Part shown: piece by piece, positions 53,992 through 63,019 of the stretch
Position numbering within the stretch: the first letter of the stretch is position 1
Layout of the letters: the number at the start of each line of letters is the position of its first letter
Assembly (NCBI GenBank): GCA_963721305.1
Contig: CAVRIR010000005.1
Location: 124,001 to 188,000 of the forward strand
Source: DATAES01 sp963721305
Lineage (GTDB): Bacteria > Actinomycetota > Acidimicrobiia > Acidimicrobiales > JACDCH01
DNA length: 64,000 nucleotides
Reading direction: 5' to 3'
Notes under the pieces: model-generated
Database searches by the model: none
Told to the model about the DNA's origin: nothing
The model's input: the letters and a program-made list of their open reading frames with translations, nothing else
Translations under genes and position numbers: made by a program

Positions 53992-54626
53992 ATCCGGTTC
54001 AGCAGCTCTGCCTTCTTCGCCGCGAACTCGGCTTCGGTGATCACGCCCCGCTTGCGGAGATCGTCGAGCTGACTGAGCTGCGCGGGGATCGAAGAGGCGT
54101 CGGGACCCGGCTGCGCGGGCACGGCCTGGTACGAGCGCGCGCCATGGACGCGAGTCGCGTTCGCTTCCATCTGCCGGTAGATCTCGTTCTGGACCAGTGC
54201 CGGCTTGCGCACGTTCTCGAACGTCTCCGTGCCGCGCTCGCCCGCCGACTCGATGCCGAGATCGCCCTGCCCGAGCAGCCGCTCGAAGAAGGACTGGTGG
54301 AAGAAGACGGTGTTGATCCGCTCGAGGGGTATCTCGACGCCGTGCTTCGACAGCACCCCGTACCGATGGACCACACGGTCCGTCGTGACGACGAAGTTGG
54401 TCGAGACCCACTTGAGGTACCGGATGCCGAACCAACCGAGGCAGAACACGATCACCGCGGCGATGAAGAGGTTGACCGCCTCGGGGAGATCCTCCTCCCA
54501 GACGAGGATGCCGACGATGATCACCGCGAGCAGTGCCGCCGTCGACTTCGCCATGTACCACCAGTGCGGACGGAGGTCGAGGATGATCTGCTCGTTGTCG
54601 TTCAGGAGCTTCGTCGGGAACGGCAC
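53988..54626 (-). CDS. Bacterial PH domain (bPH2/YdbS) protein with SHOCT tail
   Basis: 212 residues. Two membrane helices (near 30-45 and 52-68) precede a bPH2 domain (STNFVVTTDRVVHRYGVLSKHGVEI in pieces). The C-terminal about 30 residues form a SHOCT motif (LSQLDDLRKRGVITEAEFAA, KKAELL). Probable membrane-bound oligomerisation or adaptor protein; function unknown. Its stop overlaps the receptor gene start. Confidence 0.9.
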   Translation of the reverse strand: MPFPTKLLNDNEQIILDLRPHWWYMAKSTAALLAVIIVGILVWEEDLPEAVNLFIAAVIVFCLGWFGIRYLKWVSTNFVVTTDRVVHRYGVLSKHGVEIPLERINTVFFHQSFFERLLGQGDLGIESAGERGTETFENVRKPALVQNEIYRQMEANATRVHGARSYQAVPAQPGPDASSIPAQLSQLDDLRKRGVITEAEFAAKKAELLNRM

Positions 54627-54647
54627 CCGCGCAAGTTACCCCCAGCC

Positions 54648-54995
54648 TCACCCGTAGCCGAGCTCTTGGAGGCGGCGGTCGTCGATGCCGAAGTGATGGC
54701 CGACCTCGTGGACGACAGTGACGCGGATCATGCCGACGACGTCGGCCTCGGTCGTGCAGCGGAGGAGGATGGGCTGGCGGAAGATCGTGATGCGGTCTGG
54801 CATGCCGCCGCCGAGCCCGTAGTGCTCACGCTTGGTCAGGGGGATGCCCTGGTAGAGCCCGAGCAGGTTGAGGTTCTCTTCGCCCTCCCGGACGAACACC
54901 GCGACGTTGTCGATGATGCGCCCGAGCTCCTCGGGGATGCCGTCGAGGGCATCGCTCACGAGTTGTTCGAACCGGTCGAGCGGCACGTCGATCAC
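54648..54995 (-). CDS. Zincin-like metallopeptidase (Zincin_1 family)
   Basis: 115 residues from GTG 54995 (or the GTG at 54986, nine bases from GGAGG). Metal motif VHEVGHHFGI (HExxH) and preceding ITIFRQPILLR match the small zincin family found in actinobacteria. Secreted signals are absent. Proteolysis has not been shown for most members. It stands divergent from the UvrD2-like gene across 37 bp. Confidence 0.88.
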   Translation of the reverse strand: MIDVPLDRFEQLVSDALDGIPEELGRIIDNVAVFVREGEENLNLLGLYQGIPLTKREHYGLGGGMPDRITIFRQPILLRCTTEADVVGMIRVTVVHEVGHHFGIDDRRLQELGYG

Positions 54996-55032
54996 ACCTC
55001 CACTGTCGCAGGCCTTCGTTAGGGTCGGACCG

Positions 55033-57060
55033 ATGGAGAGCGGCGCCCTGCTCGAGGGCCTGAACGACCAGCAGCGCGAGGCGGTCACGACCGATGCTGC
55101 ACCCCTGGCGATCATCGCCGGCGCCGGGTCCGGCAAGACGCGTGTGCTCACGAGACGCATCGCCTACCGGTGCATGACGGGGTCGGCCGATCCCCGACAT
55201 GTCCTCGCGCTGACGTTCACCCGCAAAGCGGCAGGTGAACTGGGCAATCGGTTGCGTCACCTCGGTCTGCGCGATCACGTCTCGGCCGGCACGTTTCATG
55301 CGGTCGCGTACGCGCAGCTCCGCGGTTGGTGGGCCGACCGCGGCACGCCCGCACCCGCGCTGCTCGATCGGAAGGTCCGGGTCCTCGCTCGGCTGCTCGG
55401 GCGCAACCAGCCGGTGCAAGCGGTCGACGTCGCCGGCGAGATCGAGTGGGCGAAGGCCCGCATGGTGTCGCCCGACGGCTACGCGGCTGCCGCACTGCAA
55501 GCAGGACGGCGGCCACCCATGGATCCCGCGAGGATGGCCGAGGTCTACCGGCGCTACGAGGACGAGAAGCGCCAGCAGCGCCAGGTCGACTTCGACGATC
55601 TGCTGTGGCTGTCCGTGCGAGCGATGGAGAGCGACACCGACTTCGCGAGCGCGCAGCGCTGGCGGTACCGGCACCTGTTCGTCGACGAGTTCCAGGACGT
55701 CAACCCCCTGCAGTTCAGGCTGCTCGGCGCGTGGCGGGGCGACCGCCCTGATCTGTGTGTCGTCGGCGATCCTCATCAGGCGATCTATTCATGGAACGGC
55801 GCCGACGCGAAGTTGCTGCGCGAGCTCGGCAAGCACATCCCTGGCACGGTGACCGTCGCGCTCGAGCGCAACTACCGGTCGTCGCCGCAGGTGATCGCCA
55901 CGGCCAACTGTTTGCTCGACGCCGGTGCGGTCGCCGGGTTGCGACTGATCGCGACCCGGCCTGAGGGCCCGGTGCCCGTGATCCGCGCGATGGCCGACGA
56001 CCGCAGCGAAGCACGCGGCATCGCCAGGGCGTTGCTCGACCGTCACCGGCCGGGCGTCACGTGGTCGCACCAAGCCGTGCTCACGCGGACGAACGCGCAG
56101 ACCGTGTTGATCGCCGGGGCCTGCCGCGCGGTTGGTGTTCCCGTGCGGGTGCGCGGGCAGTTGCCGTTCCTCGACGTGCCCGAGGTCCGCGAGGCGTTGC
56201 GAGCGATGCAACACAGCAGGGTCCCACTGTCCGAACAACTCGCGGCCCTCGAAGCAAGGGTGTCGGCGACCGACGACGACGCGGCCGCGTCCGACGCGGA
56301 GCTCGAGCGACGGCGCAACCTCGACGAGCTGCTACGCCTCGGTTCCGAGTTCAGCGGCGGCGACCGCGCGCCCGACGTCGCCGGCTTCGCCGCGTGGCTC
56401 GCGACGACCGTGGGACGTGATGACGCCGGGACGGTCAGCGACGCGGTCGATCTCGCCACCTTCCACGCGGCAAAGGGCCTCGAATGGCCGATCGTGCACC
56501 TCGCCGGCGTCGAGGACGGGCTCGTGCCGATCGGCCACGCCCGCACGGACGAGGCTGCCGCAGAAGAACGCCGGCTCTTCTACGTCGCCGTGACGCGCGC
56601 CGAGCGTGAGCTGCGCATGACGTGGGCGGCCGAGCGCACCTTCGGCGCCAAGGTGATGCGGCGACGACCGTCGCCGTATCTCGGCGATCTCGAACCGCTG
56701 CTCGATGCACTCGCCGCCGGCGTCGCCCCGGCAGACGCCGCGGGCAAGCTTCCGGCGCTGCGCGACACCATGCACGCCGCCCGCGGCACCCGCGGTCCGA
56801 AGACCCGCGGCGACAAGGCCGATCTCGCGCCGGCCGACAAGCAGTTGTTCGACGAGCTGCGTCTCTGGCGCACGCAGCGCGCCAAAGCGGCCGGTGTACC
56901 CGCCTATGTCATCTTCGACGACAAGACGCTGATCGCCGTGGCGACGCGGCGACCGAACGATCCGGCATCCCTTCGCACCGTGCCCGGCATCGGTCCGGTG
57001 AAGAGCGAGAGGTTCGCCGGTGAGGTGCTCGAGATCGTCGGCCGCCATCGAGGAGGTTGA
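55033..57060 (+). CDS. uvrD2: UvrD/Rep helicase with HRDC domain (UvrD2-like)
   Basis: 675 residues. ATG 55033 (MESGALLEGLNDQQREAVT). SF1A motifs: LAIIAGAGSGKTRVLTRRI (Walker A), VDFDDLLWLSV, LFVDEFQDVNPLQF (Walker B), LERNYRSSPQVI and VTRAERELRMTW. The C-terminal HRDC domain (KQLFDELRLWRTQRAKAAGV, TVPGIGPVKSERF) is the mark of actinobacterial UvrD2. Probably repairs DNA. It is followed closely by DUF2505. Confidence 0.93.
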   Translation: MESGALLEGLNDQQREAVTTDAAPLAIIAGAGSGKTRVLTRRIAYRCMTGSADPRHVLALTFTRKAAGELGNRLRHLGLRDHVSAGTFHAVAYAQLRGWWADRGTPAPALLDRKVRVLARLLGRNQPVQAVDVAGEIEWAKARMVSPDGYAAAALQAGRRPPMDPARMAEVYRRYEDEKRQQRQVDFDDLLWLSVRAMESDTDFASAQRWRYRHLFVDEFQDVNPLQFRLLGAWRGDRPDLCVVGDPHQAIYSWNGADAKLLRELGKHIPGTVTVALERNYRSSPQVIATANCLLDAGAVAGLRLIATRPEGPVPVIRAMADDRSEARGIARALLDRHRPGVTWSHQAVLTRTNAQTVLIAGACRAVGVPVRVRGQLPFLDVPEVREALRAMQHSRVPLSEQLAALEARVSATDDDAAASDAELERRRNLDELLRLGSEFSGGDRAPDVAGFAAWLATTVGRDDAGTVSDAVDLATFHAAKGLEWPIVHLAGVEDGLVPIGHARTDEAAAEERRLFYVAVTRAERELRMTWAAERTFGAKVMRRRPSPYLGDLEPLLDALAAGVAPADAAGKLPALRDTMHAARGTRGPKTRGDKADLAPADKQLFDELRLWRTQRAKAAGVPAYVIFDDKTLIAVATRRPNDPASLRTVPGIGPVKSERFAGEVLEIVGRHRGG

Positions 57061-57066
57061 GCACCG

Positions 57067-57570
57067 ATGCAATTCGAGCTCGAGCAGCGCATCGCCGCGG
57101 CGCCCGATGCAGTGGCGGCCGCCTATGCCGATCCGGCGTTCTACGACACCCTCATCGGGCTTCCCGAACTGGACCGGCCCGAAGTCCTGTCGCACGAGTC
57201 CGACGGCGAGCAGGTGAAGCTGCGCATCCGCTACCGGCTCATCCGCGAGCTCTCCCCCGCCGTGCGCGCGATCGTCGACGAGCGCAAGCTCAGCTGGGTC
57301 GAGGTCTCCACGCACGACCTGCGCCGCCGCGAGGTCACGTTCCGTATGGACCCCGACAATTACGCGGACCGGTTCCGCGCCTCCGGTAGCTACCGGTTCG
57401 ACGCATCCGATGACGGAACCGGCACCTCCCGGCACAGCACCGGCGAACTGACGATCCGCATGCCGATCGTCGGCCGTCGGGTCGAGCAGGCGATCGTGGA
57501 CGGACTGCAGGCGCACCTCCACGCGGAAGCTCCGCTGGTCGAGCAATGGGTCGCGCAACACGGCGGTTGA
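57067..57570 (+). CDS. DUF2505 family protein
   Basis: 167 residues, SRPBCC-like. It begins QFELEQRIAAAPDAVAAAYA and has WVEVSTHDLRR and TGELTIRMPIVGRRVEQAI. DUF2505 proteins are actinobacterial and of unknown function; a lipid or ligand cavity is likely from the fold. It sits 6 bp after the helicase gene and shares its strand. Confidence 0.88.
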   Translation: MQFELEQRIAAAPDAVAAAYADPAFYDTLIGLPELDRPEVLSHESDGEQVKLRIRYRLIRELSPAVRAIVDERKLSWVEVSTHDLRRREVTFRMDPDNYADRFRASGSYRFDASDDGTGTSRHSTGELTIRMPIVGRRVEQAIVDGLQAHLHAEAPLVEQWVAQHGG

Positions 57571-57601
57571 CGACGACCGTGCCGGGCGCGACAACGGGCA
57601 C

Positions 57602-57937
57602 ATGGCTGGCTCACTGTCTTGGATCACCGACGATTCCTGGCCGAGCGACGAAGGCTGGCCCTATCCCGACCTGGACGCAGACGTTGATCTGATCGAAGAG
57701 CCGGTCGACGTCGAAGCGGATCCCGACGACGACCTGGTGAGCCTGCACGCGGCACGGCCGCACTTGTTCGACGATCTCGACACCGTCGAGCGACAGGTGA
57801 TCACCGCGCGCTACGGGCTCGACGGTCTCCCGCCGCGCTCGATGCGCGCCATCCAACACGAGCTCGGCCTGCCCCGGCCCGAGCTACGCACCGCGCTCGG
57901 AGGCGGACTCGACAAGCTCCGCGGACGCGTCGGCTGA
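57602..57937 (+). CDS. Solo sigma-70 region 4-like helix-turn-helix protein
   Basis: 111 residues. The first 50 are acidic with no known domain (DLDADVDLIEEPVDVEADPD). Residues 58-108 look like sigma region 4: LDTVERQVITARYGLDGLPP, then a helix-turn-helix MRAIQHELGLPRPELRTAL and GLDKLRGR. No sigma-2 domain is present, so it cannot be a complete sigma factor. Possible regulators or anti-sigma partners are not visible. Confidence 0.72.
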   Translation: MAGSLSWITDDSWPSDEGWPYPDLDADVDLIEEPVDVEADPDDDLVSLHAARPHLFDDLDTVERQVITARYGLDGLPPRSMRAIQHELGLPRPELRTALGGGLDKLRGRVG

Positions 57938-57952
57938 CCTCGGCTGCTGTCG

Positions 57953-57988
57953 GGCGACGCCGGATCGTCTCTCGTCTCCGGCGTCGCC
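57953..57988. terminator. Bidirectional hairpin between convergent genes
   Basis: Perfect 12-bp stem GGCGACGCCGGA/TCCGGCGTCGCC with a 12-nt loop, in the 67-bp gap between the sigma-4-like gene (+) and the thioesterase (-). No T-tract, but the location is typical for a shared terminator. Confidence 0.7.
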
Positions 57989-58004
57989 TGGGCCGCACGT
58001 GCGA

Positions 58005-58676
58005 TCACGAGCCGGCGCGGCCGATCGCCGCGTCGCGCTCGGCGATCATGCCTCGGAGCTTCTCGAAGTCGACGGTGATGAACAGACCCTCGGCTTCGGC
58101 ACACAGCACGCGACCCGCGTACATCCGTCCCGAGCACAGGATCTTGCGGCCTGACGAGCGGTCGAGCGTGCCCTCCATCCGCAACTCGGTGTGCAAGGGC
58201 GTCGGGCTCCGGTAGTGCACGGTGAGCCGGCCGGTCATGCCGTGCTTCCCGGACAGCGACTGCGTCAGCCCGAGCAGCTCGTCGAACATCGCCGCCACGT
58301 AACCACCGTGCACATGGCCCGGCGGCCCTTCGTACGCCGAGCCGCACACCACCGTGCCCACGACCTTGTCGGCTTGCACCTCGAGACGCAGCGGCGGCGC
58401 GAGCGGGTTCGACAGACCCATGAGCGGGCTGTTGTCGAACGACCCTTCGGAGTCACCGGCGTTTGCCGCCTCGGCGAAACCGAGGAAGAGATGCTCCTGC
58501 GGGTACTCGCCGAGGCGCGCCGCTATCACTTCGAGCTCGTCGGCGACACCGTGGAAGACCTCGAGCGGTGCGGTCGTCGCGACGAACCGTTCGATGACCA
58601 GCCGCAATGCGTCGGCCAGACGCCGTACCTCGGCGCGCCGTTCGGGCGGCTCCGCGTCCGTCGCGACCTCGCTCAT
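58005..58676 (-). CDS. PaaI/hotdog thioesterase-like protein
   Basis: 223 residues from ATG 58676 (MSEVATDAEPP), overlapping the xth stop (ATGA). The hotdog signature is VVCGSAYEGPPGHVHGGYVAAMFDE in segments, with HVHGGYVAAMFDE marking the catalytic helix, then GRLTVHYRSPTPL. About 90 N-terminal residues precede the hotdog fold and are helical. Probably hydrolyses acyl-CoA; substrate unknown. Confidence 0.85.
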   Translation of the reverse strand: MSEVATDAEPPERRAEVRRLADALRLVIERFVATTAPLEVFHGVADELEVIAARLGEYPQEHLFLGFAEAANAGDSEGSFDNSPLMGLSNPLAPPLRLEVQADKVVGTVVCGSAYEGPPGHVHGGYVAAMFDELLGLTQSLSGKHGMTGRLTVHYRSPTPLHTELRMEGTLDRSSGRKILCSGRMYAGRVLCAEAEGLFITVDFEKLRGMIAERDAAIGRAGS

Positions 58677-59464
58677 GATCCGTCCGCGACGAGGTCGAAA
58701 TCGATGGTCAGCGGCGCGTGGTCGGACGGCGACTGTCCCTTGCGCGCGTTGCGATCGATCAATGCCCACTGCGATCGCTCTGCGAGCGGCTTCGTAGCCA
58801 GCATCAAGTCGATGCGCATGCCGAGGTGCTTGTGGAAGTTGCCGGCACGGTAGTCCCACCACGAGTACAGGCTGCCGATGTCGTAGTGGCGACGGAACAC
58901 GTCAACCAGCCCCCAGCTCTCGAGGTCGGCGAGGGCGGCGCGCTCCGGCTCGCTGACATGCGTCGCGCCGTGCACCGCCTTCGGATCCCACACGTCGCGA
59001 TCGTCCGGTGCGATGTTGAAGTCGCCGCACACGATGACGTTCGCGTTCGCATCGCACACCGACTCCAGATGTGACCGCAAGCGGCCGAGCCACTCCAACT
59101 TGAACTGGTACTGCTCGTGGTCGAGCGACCGACCGTTGGGCACGTACACGCTCGAAATCCGTATGCCACCGCAGGTGGCCGACACGATGCGCGCCTCGTC
59201 TCCCATGATCTCGTCGTCGGGCCCGAAGCCGACCGACGGCGATTCGAGTCCGACCCTGCTCAGGATGCCGACGCCGTTCCAGCGGCCTTCACCGTGGTGG
59301 ATCGACTCGTAACCGAGCGCGGAGAACGTGAGGGAAGGGAAGGCGGAGTCGGCCAGCTTCGTCTCTTGCATGCACAGGATGTCGGGCTCGCACTCGGCCA
59401 GCCAGGCCTCGACCCGGGGCAGGCGCGCCTTCAACGAGTTGACGTTCCAGGTGGCCACTCTCAC
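58673..59464 (-). CDS. xth: Exodeoxyribonuclease III
   Basis: AP endonuclease and 3-prime exonuclease in base excision repair. 263 residues from GTG 59464 (VRVATWNVNSLKARLPRVE). Catalytic set: WNVNSLKAR, LCMQETKLAD (Glu), VYVPNG, CGDFNIAPDDRDVWD, and PSDHAPL (His). It fits the family without gaps. A DsbA-like gene diverges from it across 28 bp. Confidence 0.95.
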   Translation of the reverse strand: MRVATWNVNSLKARLPRVEAWLAECEPDILCMQETKLADSAFPSLTFSALGYESIHHGEGRWNGVGILSRVGLESPSVGFGPDDEIMGDEARIVSATCGGIRISSVYVPNGRSLDHEQYQFKLEWLGRLRSHLESVCDANANVIVCGDFNIAPDDRDVWDPKAVHGATHVSEPERAALADLESWGLVDVFRRHYDIGSLYSWWDYRAGNFHKHLGMRIDLMLATKPLAERSQWALIDRNARKGQSPSDHAPLTIDFDLVADGS

Positions 59465-59492
59465 GGGCGCCCACCCTAGGGTGGTCGTCCGC

Positions 59493-60110
59493 ATGCAGGT
59501 CCAGCTGTGGTCCGACTACATCTGCCCGTGGTGCTACCTCGGCCGCGACCGCACCGACTTGCTGGTGTCGCTCGGCGCCGAGGTGACGCCGCTGCCGTTC
59601 GAGCTCCATCCCGAGCTGCCGCCCGAGGGGCGGCGCGTGCGTTCCGACGGACGGCTGGCTTCCGTCCACGAATTGATCGGACGCGAATGCGACGCGGCCG
59701 GCATGCCCTTCCGGCCTCCGACGCACGTGCCGAACAGTCGGCGCGCGCTCGAAACAGCCGAAGTCGTCCGTCGCGATTGGCCGGCAAACTTCGCGGCCCT
59801 CGACGCCGCCCTGTTCGACGCCCACTTCGTCACGGGCGACGACATCGGAGACGTCGACATGCTCGACGTGCTCGTCGAGCGAGCAGGAGCACCGGCCGCC
59901 GAGGTGAGCTCAGCCGTCACTCGAGGCGACGGCCGTGGGGCGGTGACGGCGTCCATCCAAGAAGCCAGGGAGCACGGCATCGCGGCTACCCCAGCGTGGC
60001 TGTTCGGCGATTCCTTCGTCGTGCCTGGCGTACAACCTCGCGAGTTCTTCGAGCGCGTGGTCGCCCGTCTCCGGGCCCGGACCGGCGATGCGCCGGCCGA
60101 ACCCGGATGA
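59493..60110 (+). CDS. DsbA/FrnE-family thiol-disulfide oxidoreductase
   Basis: 205 residues from ATG 59493. Thioredoxin-fold active site WSDYICPWCYLGRD; the all-helical insertion with RRALETAEVV and the cis-Pro loop ATPAWLFGDSFVVPGVQP. No signal peptide, so cytosolic FrnE-like. Role in cytoplasmic disulfide handling is inferred. Confidence 0.9.
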   Translation: MQVQLWSDYICPWCYLGRDRTDLLVSLGAEVTPLPFELHPELPPEGRRVRSDGRLASVHELIGRECDAAGMPFRPPTHVPNSRRALETAEVVRRDWPANFAALDAALFDAHFVTGDDIGDVDMLDVLVERAGAPAAEVSSAVTRGDGRGAVTASIQEAREHGIAATPAWLFGDSFVVPGVQPREFFERVVARLRARTGDAPAEPG

Positions 60111-60131
60111 GACGGGGCACCCGAAGGTCCG

Positions 60132-61566
60132 TCAGCGCTTGCGGGCCGTGGTCCGCTTCGCAGCGCGCTTGCGGGCCGGAGCCTTCTTCTTCCGGGCCGG
60201 AGCCTTCTTGCGGGTCGCCTTCTTCGCGGTGCTCTTGCGAGCAGTCGTCCGCTTGGCTGCGACCTTCTTACGGGTCGCCTTCTTCCTTGTCGCCTTCTTG
60301 GCCGTGCTCTTGCGAGCAGTGCTCTTGCGGGCGGTTGTCTTGCGTACAGCTGCCTTCTTCTTACGAGCCGGAGCCCGCTTGGCGGCAGCCTTCTTCCTGG
60401 CCGGAGCCTTCTTGGCAGCGGCCCGTCTTTTGGCCGGAGCCTTCTTGGCTGCAGGGGACACGTGCGCCTCCTCGGCGTATGGTGTTTGGTTGGTACTACC
60501 GGTCGCTTCAACAGCGACCGCCTCAGCGACATCACTGCCGCTTTCGGCCGTGGCGACACTTCCTGTCACCGGCAACACATCGATCCCTCGACGAACAGGA
60601 TCGAAGCGGTGCACGACGAACGGACGGGTCTCGCCGAGATTCAGTACCTCCCGCGCACTGCGCGGTGGTGGATCCCCCAGCTCGCGCAAGGGGACGTAGC
60701 ACTGCGCGTCGCTGGCGTGAACGTACGCGCCATGCGACGAGAAGCGATCAACGGTTCCCTCGACGACCGAACCGAGCGGATGATCGACCACGAACGTGAG
60801 GTAGACGAGCTGATCGTTGATCGGTTCGTGACGGCCACCTGAACGACGACGGCGCGGTCGCGACGACGTCGTCGCTTCTTCTTCGACAGGTGCCGCAGCC
60901 GCCAACGAAGCCTTCTTCGCCGACCTCCCCGGCGGCCGTACCGGAGTCGCAGCAGTCTTTGGCGCGGCCTTCGGCACTGCCTTCGCGGGCGCCTTCGACG
61001 GTGGCGGTGTGCGCTCGGCGGCCGGCGTCACCTTCTTGGTCGCCTTCGTGGCCTTCGACGCGCGGCGACTTCATCGGGTTGAGCGGGGTCGCGGACGCCT
61101 TCTTCGTCGTCTTCCGGGCGTCACGCATCGAGCGACGACTCGCCGGCCCTCGCACCGGCGCACGCAGGACGAACACCCATCCCACGTTGGCGACGGGTTT
61201 ACCGCCGATGAGCCGTCCCTCGTCGAACAACCACGGATAGCTGCCGTGGAACTCCTGGAACGAGTCGTTCGAGAAGACATCTGCGTCCGCGCGGTCTGCG
61301 ATCTGCAAGACGAACGCGTCACCGCGCCCGATCGCACCTGCAGGTGGAGTGACCAATTCACCGTTCAACACCGCTTCTTCGTATGCGGGGACCTCTTTCG
61401 CGTCGATGCGATGTCCGAACGTTGCATCGACAACGACCGTGACGTGTTCGTACCTGTACTCCGCAAGCAGGGCGCGCACCGCGCCGTCGAGCTGTTGCAA
61501 GCTCGGCGCGGCGCGACCCTCCGTCGCGATGTTCGAGCCGTCCACAACGACATGGTTTGACGCCAT
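60132..61566 (-). CDS. NYN/PIN-like ribonuclease fused to S1 domain and histone H1-like tail (one frameshift)
   Basis: Repaired length 477 residues from ATG 61566. Residues 1-150: Zc3h12a-type NYN nuclease domain with acidic residues in VVVDGSN, VVVDATFGH, GRGDAFVL and FSNDSFQEF. Residues about 165-245: Lys/Pro/Ala linker. Residues about 255-330: S1 RNA-binding domain (LGSVVEGTVDRFSSHGAYVH, then VHRFDPVRRGIDVLPV). Residues about 375-477: AKKAPARKK/STAKKATRKK repeats like histone H1 tails. One extra base near 61060 breaks the frame; removal joins MKSPRSKATKATKKVTPA. I infer a cytosolic RNA-binding nuclease that may also bind DNA. No close described architecture is known to me. Confidence 0.82.
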
Positions 61567-61666
61567 TTCACGCGTAAGTCAAGCAAAGGATTGCAGCTTG
61601 TGTGTGGATGATGCGCAACACGCGGCGATCGCGCACGATTCGCGGACGCGACCTACGCTCGATCGC

Positions 61667-63016
61667 GTGCATGAAGACACCACCGCTGAGGTCGCCGATC
61701 TGTTGCAACATCTGATTCGCAACGCGTGTGTGAACGACGGAACGGCGTCCTCGGGCAACGAAGCACGCAGTGTCGACACTCTCTCGCAGTACCTCGGTGC
61801 AAGTGGTCTCGACATCGAGACGTACGAGCCGATCGAAGGGCGTACGAGTCTCGTTGCCCGCATCGAGGGCTCTGATGCCGGCGCACCGACGTTGCTGTTG
61901 ATGGGACACACCGATGTCGTGCCTGCCAACGAGGATCATTGGCGTCGTGACCCATTCGGTGGTGATCTCGTCACGGAAGCAGACGGTTCGACGCAGGTCT
62001 GGGGTCGCGGTGCAGTCGACATGCTGAACCTCACCGCGTCGATGGCCGTGGCGACGAAGCACCTCGCACAGTCGGGCTTCCGACCTCGCGGCACGCTCGT
62101 GTATCTCGCGGTCGCCGACGAGGAGGCGCTCGGCACGCACGGCGCCGACCACCTCGTCAGCCACGAACGCGACGCGGTCGCGGCCGACTACGTCATCACC
62201 GAATCGGGCGGGATCCCGATTCCGAGCCCGTCCGGCTTGAAGCTGCCCGTCATCGTCGGCGAGAAGGGCTCGGCCTGGTGCCGCTTGCGGGTCAAGGGCA
62301 CCGCCGGCCACGCTTCACAGCCGTTCCGCACGGACAACGCGTTGGTCACCGCGGCCGAGGTCGTGCGCCGTCTTGCCACGTTCCGGACCCCGACCATCCT
62401 CCACGACGTGTGGCGGCAGTTCATCGAGTCGATGGGCTATCCCGATGAGCTCACCGCACCGCTCCTACGCGAGGAGGGATTCGTGGAGGTGTGCGAATCA
62501 CTTCCGCTCGGCATGGGCCGCCAGTTCCACGCATGTACCCACACGACGCTGGCACCGACCATCGTGCACGGCGGTTCCAAGATCAACGTCATTCCCGACG
62601 AGGTCGACCTCGAGCTCGACGTGCGGACGTTGCCAGGCCAGTCGATCGACGAGGTGTACCGGTTGCTGGACGAAGCACTCGGCGATCTACGAGACAGTGT
62701 CGACATCCTCCACGCGCACGACGATCCGTCGACCGCGTCGCCCGTCGAGACGCCGCTGTGGGACGCATTGAGCCGGGTGACGCAGACCTTCTACGAAGGA
62801 TCCGCGACTGTCCCGTTCCTCACGGTCGGCGCGACGGACGCGCGTTTCTTCCGCCGCGCCGGCTCGACCGCGTACGGGTTCGGCCTCTTCAGCACCAAGC
62901 TCAGCCTCGAGGACTACGGCGTCATGTTCCACGGAGACGACGAGCGCGTCGACGTTGAGTCGCTACGCCTGTCGACTGAGCTGTGGGACGCGCTTGCTCG
63001 AGACTTCCTCGGTTGA
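61667..63016 (+). CDS. M20 family metallopeptidase
   Basis: 449 residues from GTG 61667. Zinc ligands follow the M20 pattern: LLLMGHTDVVPAN (His), GRGAVDMLNLTAS (Asp), VADEEALGTHGADH (Glu-Glu). A dimerisation domain (VKGTAGHASQPF) and the final ligand region (FHGDDERV) are present. Related enzymes hydrolyse amide bonds of dipeptides or acyl-amino acids. No substrate clue from neighbours. Confidence 0.93.
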   Translation: MHEDTTAEVADLLQHLIRNACVNDGTASSGNEARSVDTLSQYLGASGLDIETYEPIEGRTSLVARIEGSDAGAPTLLLMGHTDVVPANEDHWRRDPFGGDLVTEADGSTQVWGRGAVDMLNLTASMAVATKHLAQSGFRPRGTLVYLAVADEEALGTHGADHLVSHERDAVAADYVITESGGIPIPSPSGLKLPVIVGEKGSAWCRLRVKGTAGHASQPFRTDNALVTAAEVVRRLATFRTPTILHDVWRQFIESMGYPDELTAPLLREEGFVEVCESLPLGMGRQFHACTHTTLAPTIVHGGSKINVIPDEVDLELDVRTLPGQSIDEVYRLLDEALGDLRDSVDILHAHDDPSTASPVETPLWDALSRVTQTFYEGSATVPFLTVGATDARFFRRAGSTAYGFGLFSTKLSLEDYGVMFHGDDERVDVESLRLSTELWDALARDFLG

Positions 63017-63019
63017 CCG

